Shown here: in pieces, positions 8,703 to 18,367 of the stretch
Position numbering within the stretch: position 1 is the first letter of the stretch
How the letters are laid out: every line of letters begins with the position of its first letter
Assembly: GCA_017450435.1 (NCBI GenBank)
Contig: JAFSTO010000029.1
Coordinates: 1 to 64,000 of the forward strand
From: Paludibacteraceae bacterium
Lineage (GTDB): Bacteria; Bacteroidota; Bacteroidia; Bacteroidales; Paludibacteraceae
DNA: 64,000 nucleotides
Reading direction: 5' to 3'
Program-made: the position numbers and the translations under genes
Notes under the pieces: model-generated
Told to the model about the DNA's origin: nothing
Seen by the model: only the letters and a program-made list of their open reading frames with translations
Databases searched by the model: none

Positions 8703-11700
8703 TTGACTTGTACGCCGGTAACGGTGTAGCGTACGCCGCCGCGGAGGATATAAACCTGTCCGTTCTCGACAATCTTCTGAGCCTTTACGTCTGCTTCGAT
8801 GTTGTCAACAGCGTCGTCACTGCCTACCTTGCCGGTGAAGGTGTAAACGCCGTAGCCGTCGTTGGGCTGGAAGATGTAGATCTTAGCGACATTGCCGCTA
8901 ACTTCTACGCTCGGAGTAGCCTGATAGCTGCTGCCTGCAACGAGACCGAGACCTGCATTCGGGAAGAACCAGAGAGGCTCCATGTCTGCGAATGACATGT
9001 CCGGACCGAACTTGTAGAGTGCGTATGCGTTACCCGGAGTACCGGTGTAGCATGTGGCTGCAATAAGGAGGAAGTGCTCGTCACCAAGCTGGAACTCGGC
9101 ATAACCGTTGTTGTTAACTTGCAGAGTGCAGGTGTCACCTGAGTTGTTGCCGACCTTGAGGATACTGCCACTCTCATTCATCATGAAGTCATCGATAAGG
9201 TCACCGTCAGTATTGAACATCGTCGGGTAGCAAGCCTGACCGTCAATGTAGAAATACTCATCGTCAACAGGCTGTATTACCGGTGAAATACCGAAAGAGG
9301 TCTTGCCTGCGAGATACGATTTCTCGTCTTCGGGCACTGAAATCTCAACCTCTTCTGCAACATCGGCAACGCCGTCGTTGATTTCCCATCTGAAAGCATC
9401 CATATAGTTTGCATTGGCTGCCATCAAAACAGCATGTGAGTTGACATCGCCCCATACGCCGAAGGCGTCGAAACGGAATGGAACAGAGAGATAATCAGCC
9501 TGAGCGTGAATGTTCTCGTTGATAAGTTCGGTAGCGGCACCTGTTGTCAGGTCAACTACGTAAATCATCACGCGGTTGGGCTCTTCAGCATCAGCGGCCC
9601 CTATCGGGCATGCACCTACAAGCACATTGCCGGCATTGTCCATAGTAACGTGGTTGAACGGGTTAGTGGTAGCAATAACCCAATTAGCACTATCTGTACC
9701 AGCATTGATTTCTTTTTTGAACAGATGTTCTCCTGTGATATTGATGCGTTCGGGACTCATCTTGCCGGTCGCTCCATCAACAACAGTGAACCAGCCGTTG
9801 CCGTCTGCATCGCGGTTGAGGAAGTACATCTTGCCGTCTTTCTCCACCATGGAGCGGACAAAGCTTGCCAAGCCCGGTGTGTTTTCTGCATAGTTTTCAA
9901 GTTTGAGTGAGATGAGCCAGTCGTTGGTGAGGGTGTACTCGCCTTCTTCGCCGCGTGCAGGATAGTTGTAGGGGTCTTTGCCTGCGGCATCCACCTCGGT
10001 GATATCACCGGTGTTGTTGGCACGGAGCTGGAGTTTGCCGTTATATGCAGAAACGATAACCAATGCGTTGACCTTGGTGTTCTCCGGCATAGCGGTCTTG
10101 TCAAGAGATACTTTGTAGCAGTAGATGGCATCGCTACCGTTCTTCAGGAATACGGAGTCTCCTTCATAATGGAGTATGACACCCTTGAAGATAACAAGCT
10201 GTGACATATATTTGTCATAGTTGGCAATGACATCTGCTATCTGCAGGTTGAGCGGAGCAACAGCCTGACCGGCTACGTGGCTTTCAACAGTGATGTTCAT
10301 GAGCTCGGGAATACCGCCGTACATAACTTTCTTTCCGCTGAGAGTGACAGACTCACCTGCTGCAAGACCATGATTCTTTTGATAGCAGAGAATACCGCCG
10401 GTGGCGTCCTGTACCCAGAAATTGGTTCCAATAACTTTGGTTACTGTACCCCTTATCTTGGTTGTGGTACTATCTGCCATAGCGACAACTTCCTCAATAG
10501 TCGGGATATACTCAATCCACTTGGCATAGAGTGTGTTGCCGGGGATAACAGTCTCAGGACCTACAGTGAGGACTCTTTCTCCGCTGAAGTCTGCCGTTGC
10601 ATACCAGCCGTCGAAGGTGAAACCTTCCTTATAGGGATCGTTAAGAGCAACCTCAGTCACAATCTCCGTCGGATTGGCAAACGCCATCTTTGTTGCGGCC
10701 ATGAAAGGCTCTACGGTACCGGCTATGGTATAGTCATTGGTGTGACGATAGTCGGTGATAGCGGGTGAGCAGAGGAAGAAACCTGAAATATCGGCACGTA
10801 ATGCACCTTCATCAGCGACAGCATTGCCATTACGTACACGCAGGGTGTCAATATAGTTCATCAGGACAAGCCATTTCTCCTGATGGAGCAGGTTGACAAG
10901 GTTATTGCTTGTATTGTATGTTACTGCTTGAATGAAACCGGCTACATCAGCAGCTTCGCCTTGTACGGCTTCTGGCAGTTGCCATTCACCTTTGACATAG
11001 TAGTAAATTACACCATTTTCCTCTTTAGCCCATGCCTTGGAGGCACTATAGGCAGTGTTGTAATCATTCTGAAGATCCAATGCCATGTGTGCCTTGCTGA
11101 GCCATCCGTGGGCGTTGGTAACACCGCCGTTCAGCTCGTAAGCCATTGTCAGAACGTTTACAAACTTGGCTGTGAGAGAGAGGCTCTCCTTGCTGTTGAG
11201 GTTAAGAGTGTATTCTGTAGAATAAAGTGCCTCGCCGTTGAACCAGCCTGTGAAAGTTGCACCTTCAGCAGGAACGGCAGTTAGAGCAACAGGAGTGCCA
11301 TATACTACAGAGTTCTCACCCATAATGATGCCTTCAGGCAGAGTAATAGAGCCGATGTTGGCATCATTTACTGCGAGCGTTAGAGTTACGTTCTCCTTTG
11401 CCTCGAATACTGCAACAAGAGCAGTGTTCTCGTTTACGGCGAATGTATAAGTAGCATCGTTGGAAACAATGTTCTCGCCACGTTTCCATGCAACGAACTC
11501 ATAACCGGGCTTCGGGGTCGCCTTCACTGTAGCGTTGGCACCTACGGCAACGTCACCGGCACCTTCAACAGAACCCATGGCCTCGTCGCAAGAGAGAGAA
11601 ACCTCGGCTGCAATAGATGCGGAAACTTTCCAAAGTGCGGCACCGTCTGAACCACAATACTGGTGTATATAAGCAGTGTTAGCGTCAATTACAGTAGCAC

Positions 11701-13066
11701 GAAGCCAGTTGGCGCAAGAGGTGCTCTGAGTTTTGGAAGCATCAACTCCAAACAACTGGGTTTGACCATCCATATCAGGTATTAAAGTATCATCGGTGGC
11801 ATTGTAGAGTTGGAACAAACTATTGTATGCATTACCTATGTTATATGCGTATATTTCCTTACCGGCGATGGTAAACACGTCCAATCCGAGTTTCGAGTTG
11901 AATATATTAGGAAGAGAAACACTTTCTCTGCCATTGAATTGAAGAGCCTGCGCACGTACTTGTGCAATGTAAGAATCAGGTGTGCCTACATAAACCACCT
12001 GTCCACCGGTAGCGGCTGTAGCAATGTTTTCAATAGTAGCGGATGATTCTATCGCACCATTTACGAAATGCACTGCCAATGCTTTGGCTGAGTTACCATA
12101 CAGATAAACGTAACCGCCTTCCGCACCTTTAATGTTACCGGTTGCAGAAATAAAGTCTGTCCGGCCGAGAGCTGTAATGTCAAACGTCTCAACAGTCTTT
12201 GCTTCTTTATTTACTACTAACAAATGAGTGGGAGCTGCATAAAAAGCATCTGTTGCTTCAGGTGCTGACAATACAATGTTTCCGGCATCATCTACTGCGA
12301 TACCTGTGCTCATGATGGCAGGATCAACTACAACAGTGTCTTGTTGTACTGCATCACCTACCTTGCTATAGGCTAATACAGCGTGTGAAGCCTTATCTGA
12401 GACATACACTGTACCATTGTAACCCGAGCCTTGGCGAGCCTCAGCTACTGCTGTCATACTTGCAATAGGATGATTCCAGAGTTTCTCAGCAGTAATGACT
12501 GTCTTGAGAGCGGGAGCGGCAGTTGCTTTCAGCTCGAATGAGTAGAAGTTGAGGCCGTTGATAGGATAGGTGAGGGTGATGGCTCCTGCTGCTACGTTTA
12601 CGGAAACATAGTGGTAGAAGTTAACCTCTCCCTCTGTCTGTTTAAGTGCATCTTCACTGATAGCCTGGTTGTAGAGCTCCGTTTCACCTTGCTTGATGAT
12701 AAGAGTTCGTGTGGCGTCACTGTTGCTTCCTGTGCGGACAGCGATAACCAGTTGGCCTGCCTCGGAAGCGGTAAGCGTAAGATAATTTTTTGTTGCATCC
12801 GCGTTGGTTTTGCCTCCGGTTTTCAGACGGAAATCATAGGTTGTAAGAGCATCAACTGCGGCACCAAATGAGCAAGAGTTGGCATCAATTTGCATCTTAC
12901 TGTCAGGGTCTGTGGTCCTCAATGACAGATTCTTCGCATAGAAAGTACTGTCAGTCAGAGTACCTGTTGCTGATGCCGCCGAGAAGGTGATGGCATCCGG
13001 CAGAGCCTGAGCGAACGACATGACTGCCGCCAATGCGACAGCGCATAATGTTGTCAGTCTTTTCAT
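8699..13066 (-). CDS. Very large modular secreted protein with InlB-type repeats and OB-fold-like module
   Basis: A 1455-residue surface or secreted protein of unknown activity. It has a signal peptide (MKRLTTLCAVALAAVMSFAQ). A beta-sandwich comes next, then a propeller-like stretch (about 190-480). Two divergent InlB B-repeats follow (around GYEFVAWKRGEN and GATFTGWFNGEA), then a classic Listeria-Bacteroides repeat (GFTFDGWYATADFSGERVLT) with a long insertion. Next is an OB-fold-like segment (IRGTVTKVIGTNFWVQDATG), then a C-terminal half resembling DUF4623. The tail (IVENGQVYILRGGVRYTVTG) matches the amidase and GHL10 proteins of the locus. No catalytic signature is visible. Binding of a wall or glycan ligand is my inference from the repeats and context. 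The 138-bp leader carries three clustered palindromes and no recognisable promoter. A terminator follows the gene. Confidence 0.75.
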   Translation of the reverse strand: MKRLTTLCAVALAAVMSFAQALPDAITFSAASATGTLTDSTFYAKNLSLRTTDPDSKMQIDANSCSFGAAVDALTTYDFRLKTGGKTNADATKNYLTLTASEAGQLVIAVRTGSNSDATRTLIIKQGETELYNQAISEDALKQTEGEVNFYHYVSVNVAAGAITLTYPINGLNFYSFELKATAAPALKTVITAEKLWNHPIASMTAVAEARQGSGYNGTVYVSDKASHAVLAYSKVGDAVQQDTVVVDPAIMSTGIAVDDAGNIVLSAPEATDAFYAAPTHLLVVNKEAKTVETFDITALGRTDFISATGNIKGAEGGYVYLYGNSAKALAVHFVNGAIESSATIENIATAATGGQVVYVGTPDSYIAQVRAQALQFNGRESVSLPNIFNSKLGLDVFTIAGKEIYAYNIGNAYNSLFQLYNATDDTLIPDMDGQTQLFGVDASKTQSTSCANWLRATVIDANTAYIHQYCGSDGAALWKVSASIAAEVSLSCDEAMGSVEGAGDVAVGANATVKATPKPGYEFVAWKRGENIVSNDATYTFAVNENTALVAVFEAKENVTLTLAVNDANIGSITLPEGIIMGENSVVYGTPVALTAVPAEGATFTGWFNGEALYSTEYTLNLNSKESLSLTAKFVNVLTMAYELNGGVTNAHGWLSKAHMALDLQNDYNTAYSASKAWAKEENGVIYYYVKGEWQLPEAVQGEAADVAGFIQAVTYNTSNNLVNLLHQEKWLVLMNYIDTLRVRNGNAVADEGALRADISGFFLCSPAITDYRHTNDYTIAGTVEPFMAATKMAFANPTEIVTEVALNDPYKEGFTFDGWYATADFSGERVLTVGPETVIPGNTLYAKWIEYIPTIEEVVAMADSTTTKIRGTVTKVIGTNFWVQDATGGILCYQKNHGLAAGESVTLSGKKVMYGGIPELMNITVESHVAGQAVAPLNLQIADVIANYDKYMSQLVIFKGVILHYEGDSVFLKNGSDAIYCYKVSLDKTAMPENTKVNALVIVSAYNGKLQLRANNTGDITEVDAAGKDPYNYPARGEEGEYTLTNDWLISLKLENYAENTPGLASFVRSMVEKDGKMYFLNRDADGNGWFTVVDGATGKMSPERINITGEHLFKKEINAGTDSANWVIATTNPFNHVTMDNAGNVLVGACPIGAADAEEPNRVMIYVVDLTTGAATELINENIHAQADYLSVPFRFDAFGVWGDVNSHAVLMAANANYMDAFRWEINDGVADVAEEVEISVPEDEKSYLAGKTSFGISPVIQPVDDEYFYIDGQACYPTMFNTDGDLIDDFMMNESGSILKVGNNSGDTCTLQVNNNGYAEFQLGDEHFLLIAATCYTGTPGNAYALYKFGPDMSFADMEPLWFFPNAGLGLVAGSSYQATPSVEVSGNVAKIYIFQPNDGYGVYTFTGKVGSDDAVDNIEADVKAQKIVENGQVYILRGGVRYTVTGVQVK

Positions 13067-13104
13067 AGTAATGAAAAATTTAAGTTAATATTGTGGCTTC
13101 TCCT

Positions 13105-13135
13105 CCCCGGGGGCACGCCCTCAGCGACTCGTCGC
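13105..13135. other. Three adjacent GC-rich palindromes in the leader of the 1455-aa gene
   Basis: CCCCGGGG (13105-13112), GGGCACGCCC (13111-13120) and GCGACTCGTCGC (13124-13135) follow each other in otherwise AT-rich sequence, 39-69 nt before the start codon at 13066. They could fold in the mRNA leader or serve as protein sites. I recognise no known riboswitch. Confidence 0.5.
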
Positions 13136-13204
13136 CGGTTAAGTTATGATATTGTTCTTTGATTAGAATAATATTTTATCGTGTTTGGCACGTCCGTATA
13201 TGGT

Positions 13205-15697
13205 TTACCTTTCAATTTTCGTGCCTAACAGGGTGTATCTGGTGCCGTCAGGCATAATAATTATCAATTGTCCGTTCTCAAAGCGTTTCTGAACTTCTCC
13301 GTTAACGCCGTTGGTATTATCAATGCCGGATGCTTTCCTGACGGTTATGTTGATAATATCAGAGTTGACGTAGTCTCCTTCGTCATTGGCACGTACACGC
13401 AGGTAGTAGTTGCCCGGCTGTGTGTCGGTGAAGGTGTAGGTATATGTATATGCCTCCACATCACGAATCTTGCTGGTACGGGCGGAGAAGGTTGTTGAGG
13501 TTGAGAGTTCCACTCTGAAGCCTTTGACATCCTGCTCCTGCCATGTCACAACCACGTCAGTGCCGGTTATCGTGTCGCCGTCAGCCGGAGTCAGTATGAC
13601 AGGTGCGGAGGCGGGTATGCGTTCCGTGCGGAACTGTACAGGGGCGGACATGGAGCGCGCATCGCCGTATTCAACGGAGACGCGGGCGTAGTAGGTGGTT
13701 GAGGATGCCAGTTTGCCTGCGGGTACGGAGATATGCGGTACGGACGAGGTGGCTGACCAGACGGTCTTGTTCTGTGCGAACGTCTCGGCTGAGGCTATGG
13801 CGAAGGTGTAGGTGACGTTGGCTGACGGAACACTGTCACACTCCAGTCCTGTGGTCAGCGACACATCCGTTGCGCCGTCATACGGATAGTTCAATGTGAA
13901 CAGGTTGCCTACAAAACTGCGTTTTGCCGACCATGTGTCGCGCATGTTAACGCCGCGTGTGCGTACACGCCACCAGTAGGTCTTGTTCTCTTCGAGGAGT
14001 GACAGTTTGCCGGTATAGAACTGCTTCTCGCCCGTCTCCATATATGCCACTATATTTGTAAACAGCGAGTCGGCGGCTATCTGTACGAACCAAGAGTCAG
14101 CCTCGCCGCTCTGATTCCATGTGAGGAAAGCGGGAAGGAGCGGGTTGCCGCCCTCTGCGGGAAAAGTGAGCGATGCCGGCTGGGCGTCGGTGATGGTGTT
14201 CTTATTGAAGAGGACGGGAGGATATTCGTTGCCATAACGGTCAAGCATTGCCACTGCGTAGGTGTAGCCTGTCTTGAGACTGACGGGATAAGAATTGGTG
14301 TAGCTGATGCCGCACAGCCATTTGCTGCTGTAGAAAGCTCCCTCGGTGTGTACGGAGTCGGACGGTAGCATATATACCGCATATCTGACATTGCTGTTCG
14401 TCGGCGCAAACCACATCAGTTTGCCGTTGGAGTATCTGACGTTGCTCACAAAAGTGAGGTCTTCTGGTTCGGGAATAAGCCATGCCTTTTGCGGAGGCAG
14501 TGCCGGATTGGGGTAGGCGAGGCGGCGCATGTCCTGCACCCAGTTGGCTTTTTTGATGCCGTTGTATATGCTGTAGAAAACCGAGCCCGGAGCGCACTGC
14601 TTGTCATCCTCGCGCATCTTCTCCACCTGTGCCGCCATCTCTGAAGCGGCGAAAACGGTGCTTCCGCTTGCACCGACAGTTGAGTGGCTCATATACACGT
14701 GGCGGTGGAATTTCTCCGCCACTTTTGCCCACCATTCGGAGAACGTGGCGAAACTGTAAGTGCCGTTCATCGGCCAGTATGCCTGCGGAGAAATGTAGTC
14801 AATGGTATGTCTGCTCATCCATGCGAGCGGGTCGGAGTAGATGCTGTTGTACTGCCAGTCAGAGAACGGGCACTGTTCCACGCCGTACTTGGCGGCATGG
14901 GCGGCTGACGATGCCACCTGCGGAGCAGGACCTACGCCGAACGTTACCCAAGGCTTTTTTGCCAGGATAGTGTCGTGCACCATGCGTATCATGTCATTGA
15001 CGTTCTCCCTGCGCCAGTCTGCAAGCGACAGCCCCTGAGGGTTGTTTGCCTGATAGAGTGCGGCATCAGCTGATGCCGGAGTGCCCGAGAGGTAGAAATA
15101 GTCATCAAACAGGACACCGTCGATGTCATATTTGTCAAGGATATCGGCAACAATGCTTGCAATGCGCTCTTTCACAGCAGGCAGTCCGGGGTTGAGGATG
15201 GTGGCGTCGCCTACGGTCACTAACCATTCGGGATGGGTGTTGCTGTAGTCGGTCTCAAGGTTGCCGTAGGTGGAGGAACTGGTTGAGTAGCGGTAGGGAT
15301 TGATCCATACGTGCATCTCCATGCCGCGTTTGTGTGTCTCTTCCACTGCCAGTTGCAACGGGTCATATTGCGGTACTCCTCCGCGTATTCCGGTCAGATA
15401 CTGGCTCCAAGGCTCGTATTTGGAGTTGTACATGGCGTCCGACATGCTTCTAACCTGCAATGCCATACCGTTGAAGTTGGCGTTGTGAAGCGAGTCGATA
15501 AGTGCTACCAGTTCTTCTTTCTGTTTCACTACGTTGGCATCGCCGCCACCCCATGATTTGGGCCAGTCCAGTGCCCATACGGTCGCTACCCAGGCGTTGC
15601 GCATCTCACGCTTCGGACTCTCGGCGCGTAATGTACCTGCTGACAATGTACAAAGTACAACCAGCGAAGTGATGATATTGTTACAGTTTATTCGCAT
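13205..15697 (-). CDS. Secreted GHL10-family (DUF187) glycoside hydrolase with fibronectin-like domains
   Basis: A signal peptide (ending TLRA) is followed by a GHL10 TIM-barrel-like catalytic domain (about 28-400). It is recognised from REMRNAWVATVWALDWPKSW at the N-terminus, MEMHVWINPYRYS, and the acidic strand end IDGVLFDDYFYLSG that typically holds catalytic aspartates. The rest carries several fibronectin type III-like beta-sandwiches (about 410-790) and the short tail FENGQLIIIMPDGTRYTLLG seen on two neighbours. E. coli DigH (YddW), a GHL10 member, is reported to cut peptidoglycan glycans lacking stem peptides. Pairing with an amidase that removes those peptides, plus MurQ and a kinase, makes the same substrate plausible here. 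The start lies 36 nt from the end of the upstream lipoprotein gene, with no promoter between. Confidence 0.85.
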   Translation of the reverse strand: MRINCNNIITSLVVLCTLSAGTLRAESPKREMRNAWVATVWALDWPKSWGGGDANVVKQKEELVALIDSLHNANFNGMALQVRSMSDAMYNSKYEPWSQYLTGIRGGVPQYDPLQLAVEETHKRGMEMHVWINPYRYSTSSSTYGNLETDYSNTHPEWLVTVGDATILNPGLPAVKERIASIVADILDKYDIDGVLFDDYFYLSGTPASADAALYQANNPQGLSLADWRRENVNDMIRMVHDTILAKKPWVTFGVGPAPQVASSAAHAAKYGVEQCPFSDWQYNSIYSDPLAWMSRHTIDYISPQAYWPMNGTYSFATFSEWWAKVAEKFHRHVYMSHSTVGASGSTVFAASEMAAQVEKMREDDKQCAPGSVFYSIYNGIKKANWVQDMRRLAYPNPALPPQKAWLIPEPEDLTFVSNVRYSNGKLMWFAPTNSNVRYAVYMLPSDSVHTEGAFYSSKWLCGISYTNSYPVSLKTGYTYAVAMLDRYGNEYPPVLFNKNTITDAQPASLTFPAEGGNPLLPAFLTWNQSGEADSWFVQIAADSLFTNIVAYMETGEKQFYTGKLSLLEENKTYWWRVRTRGVNMRDTWSAKRSFVGNLFTLNYPYDGATDVSLTTGLECDSVPSANVTYTFAIASAETFAQNKTVWSATSSVPHISVPAGKLASSTTYYARVSVEYGDARSMSAPVQFRTERIPASAPVILTPADGDTITGTDVVVTWQEQDVKGFRVELSTSTTFSARTSKIRDVEAYTYTYTFTDTQPGNYYLRVRANDEGDYVNSDIINITVRKASGIDNTNGVNGEVQKRFENGQLIIIMPDGTRYTLLGTKIER

Positions 15698-15733
15698 CTT
15701 TTACTATATGACAAATGGTAAATGCTTTGTCGG

Positions 15734-17413
15734 TTAGAATAGTTTGCTCGGATTGTCGTTCACGGCAACGCCGTAAACCTCCACACCTTCAATCAGTGTC
15801 TCAACCTGCTGGGTGCTTGCGTTGTAGCGCATCAGTCCGGTCGGAGCATTGCCTGCCATGCCTGCGTTGCGGTAACCGAAATAGACGTCGCCTGTGGCTT
15901 TGTCCAATGCTAACTGGCAGATGGCTATCCATTCGTTGGAGGTGCCCTCGCCCTTGCCCGCTTCTGTCACCGGTTGCAATGGCAGACCTGTGGTGTGTTG
16001 CTTGTGGTAGGGCGTCAGTTCCGACTTCTTCGAACCGAGTGCGTTGAGCTGATCTATGGTGCAGCAGTACAGACCGCCGTAGCCCTCGTCCCATAGCGAG
16101 AAGTAGAACAGTTTGTTAACATCGTCGTAGAGCATCGACTTGACGGAGTTGCCTGCCAATACGATGCCGGCTTCTGGAGCTGTGCCTCCGCTTGATATCT
16201 CCTTCGCGAGGATGTCCGCCTCTGTGAACCTATATACGGCGGCTCCGCCGTAAACCTTGCCCCAGTACCATGTGCCTTCAACGTTGCAGAAATTGGCATT
16301 GAGCGAGTTATATGCCATGGTTGTGCCGTAGTAGCCTAAGGTCTGGTTCTTTACATAATAGGGGTATTCGCTTGTGGAGAACATCTTGTTTCTGTCGCCG
16401 AGCGGAATACGGCTGATGCCCGTAAGACGTGTGGCGAAATACAGATATTTGTTGTCCGTATAGCCGAAATACGGATCCTCATATCCTGCGCCGCCGGCAT
16501 TGGTCACCATGGTCTCCACTTTGCTGCCGTCTTTTGACATCACAATGATACGCCCGTCACCCATACCGGTGTCATCGTTGACGTAGTTGAAAATCTTGCC
16601 GGCGTCAAGAATGAAGAGCACGCTGTCTTTGAAGCAGATGTTGAAAGGATGCTGACCGGACGAGACACCCATATTGAATGGGCTGATTTTCATGTCCGCA
16701 GGAGCGTCGGTCGGCAGTTTGAGAGCCATTATGTTGCCGCCTTTAACGGCGTAATACAATGTCGGCACTTCCTTGTTATATCCCACCTGTACGTTGATGC
16801 TCGCCTCTTCTAATAACCTGCCGTCAAGCTTGGCCTGAAGGCGGACGGTCTGTGAACCTACGTTCGAGAAGATGACTTCGCCGGGCAGTGTGTCGGTGGA
16901 CTGCTCAATGGCATTGCCCTCGGTGTCGGTGGTACCTTCCGGGAATATCCAAAGGTACTCTTCTTTCCTGTTCTTCGGGTTGGGCAACTCGATGTTGAAA
17001 CTTATCTTTGTGGTCAGTACCTCGCACACGCCTTCAAACGGGTTGATGCCCATCAGCGGCTTGATGTCGGATATCATCAGCGGCTGTTTCTTCGCCACTT
17101 TGTCGCCGCCCGCCTGCTCAATGGTCAGCTGCACATAGTAGGTCCCTGCCTTGTCGTATGCATGGGTGACTACGTTGCCCGTCTCGGTGCCGCTGCCGTC
17201 ACCGAAATTCCACACTGCCGTGCCCTCCGTCGGAGAGTTGTTGGTGAACTCTATCTCCGAATCAACATAATAGTCTAACGGATAGTCGCCGTTGATGACG
17301 TAGGTGAACTGCACCGCTTCCTGTGGCAGAGACTCCACCTCTGGTATGTGTTCACGACATCCTGCTAATGCTATTGCCGCCGCAGGAACCAATATCTTAT
17401 ATACTGCTTTCAT
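15734..17413 (-). CDS. PKD-domain surface lipoprotein with beta-propeller-like C-terminal half
   Basis: A 559-residue predicted lipoprotein, in the position of a surface glycan-binding protein of a SusCD locus. The signal MKAVYKILVPAAAIALAGC gives a lipobox with Cys19. A PKD domain occupies about 35-110 (NFGDGSGTETGN, then HAYDKAGTYYVQLTI), followed by another beta-rich region. A propeller-like half (about 220-550) has repeated short strands such as PFNICFKDSVLFILDAG and YFGYTDNKYLYFATR. The frame extends to a GTG at 17425 that overlaps the upstream stop. I prefer the ATG at 17413 because it places a proper signal sequence at the N-terminus. It is translationally close to the 284-aa lipoprotein upstream. 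No catalytic motif is evident, so a binding role is inferred. Confidence 0.8.
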   Translation of the reverse strand: MKAVYKILVPAAAIALAGCREHIPEVESLPQEAVQFTYVINGDYPLDYYVDSEIEFTNNSPTEGTAVWNFGDGSGTETGNVVTHAYDKAGTYYVQLTIEQAGGDKVAKKQPLMISDIKPLMGINPFEGVCEVLTTKISFNIELPNPKNRKEEYLWIFPEGTTDTEGNAIEQSTDTLPGEVIFSNVGSQTVRLQAKLDGRLLEEASINVQVGYNKEVPTLYYAVKGGNIMALKLPTDAPADMKISPFNMGVSSGQHPFNICFKDSVLFILDAGKIFNYVNDDTGMGDGRIIVMSKDGSKVETMVTNAGGAGYEDPYFGYTDNKYLYFATRLTGISRIPLGDRNKMFSTSEYPYYVKNQTLGYYGTTMAYNSLNANFCNVEGTWYWGKVYGGAAVYRFTEADILAKEISSGGTAPEAGIVLAGNSVKSMLYDDVNKLFYFSLWDEGYGGLYCCTIDQLNALGSKKSELTPYHKQHTTGLPLQPVTEAGKGEGTSNEWIAICQLALDKATGDVYFGYRNAGMAGNAPTGLMRYNASTQQVETLIEGVEVYGVAVNDNPSKLF

Positions 17414-17424
17414 ATCACTAATCA

Positions 17425-18279
17425 CTAATTAATATCAATATCTTTGGCAATGGTCTGTCCGTAAACGCCGTTACTGTCATACACGCGCATCAGTGCACGT
17501 ATCTGGTAGCTGCGTTTGTATTCGATGGAGTAGGCGCTTTCTGATGTGTTGTATATGAGGTCGGCGAAGGAAATACTGTCGTTGTATAACTCGCGAATCT
17601 TGTCGGGAACGGGGGTGTCTGTCGAGTCCTCGTTCCATTTGAAATGGGCTATGTAGGAATTCGTGTTGATGTCAAAGGTGGTGTCTGTATAGGCGGTGAA
17701 GTCATCAAGGATGCCGAGACCTTTGTACATGTTGGTGAAGTCGGCATACTGCATCTTGTTGTACAGGCTGTCTTTGAAATGCTCCATGAACCCTTCGCCG
17801 AAATATGCTACTACCTTGTCCTCTTCCAATACGCTTGGCTTGACCCAGCTGAAGGGCGACAATGTGCCGCTTATCGGGAAGGATGAGGTGAAAGTGAAAG
17901 CGTGAAGCGAGTCGCTCCATTGTGCGTAGGTGGCATGAGGATATGTGGCTATCTTTTGTGCTACGCGCTTCTCTTCAGATACGGTCGAGGTGATGGTGTA
18001 GGTAAAGGTGGTGACCCATGGGCAGGAAACGGTCTTCTCCAGTTTCTCCGTTAGGTTGTACCACACCTCCGAACGGTCGAAACCGACGTTCGGTAACGAT
18101 GTGTAATATTGGGTTGTGAACCCCATACTGCCGCCAGCACTGACTACCGAACTCTCTATTTCCCAGTAGGCTTGCGGACCTACTTCGCCGGTGACGAGTA
18201 TGTCGTCAAAAAAGTCGTGCTTGTCACATGCCGTCAGTCCCAATACGGCTATGCCGAGTATAAATAGTTGGTGTTTCAT
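17425..18279 (-). CDS. Lipoprotein of unknown family in the SusCD operon
   Basis: A 284-residue protein with a lipoprotein signal (MKHQLFILGIAVLGLTAC, Cys18) and a beta-rich body without motifs I recognise. Its position immediately after susD is where SusE/F-like or other surface glycan-binding lipoproteins usually lie, so a ligand-binding role at the cell surface is a reasonable inference. Its stop codon is 12 nt from the preferred start of the PKD lipoprotein, implying co-translation. The gap to susD is filled with a 7-bp repeat array. Confidence 0.75.
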   Translation of the reverse strand: MKHQLFILGIAVLGLTACDKHDFFDDILVTGEVGPQAYWEIESSVVSAGGSMGFTTQYYTSLPNVGFDRSEVWYNLTEKLEKTVSCPWVTTFTYTITSTVSEEKRVAQKIATYPHATYAQWSDSLHAFTFTSSFPISGTLSPFSWVKPSVLEEDKVVAYFGEGFMEHFKDSLYNKMQYADFTNMYKGLGILDDFTAYTDTTFDINTNSYIAHFKWNEDSTDTPVPDKIRELYNDSISFADLIYNTSESAYSIEYKRSYQIRALMRVYDSNGVYGQTIAKDIDIN

Positions 18280-18290
18280 ATCAGTCTTGA

Positions 18291-18355
18291 ATCTTAAATC
18301 TTAAATCTTAAATTTTAAATCTTAAATTTTAAATCTTAAATCCTTAAATTCTTAA
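18291..18355. repeat. AT-rich heptamer array between susD and the lipoprotein gene
   Basis: Seven perfect-period 7-mers run from 18291 to 18339, alternating ATCTTAA and ATTTTAA, and are followed by two 8-bp variants to 18355. The array begins 12 bp beyond the susD stop codon on the minus strand and fills most of the 88-bp gap. Confidence 0.85.
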
Positions 18356-18367
18356 TTTCCGCAGGAA

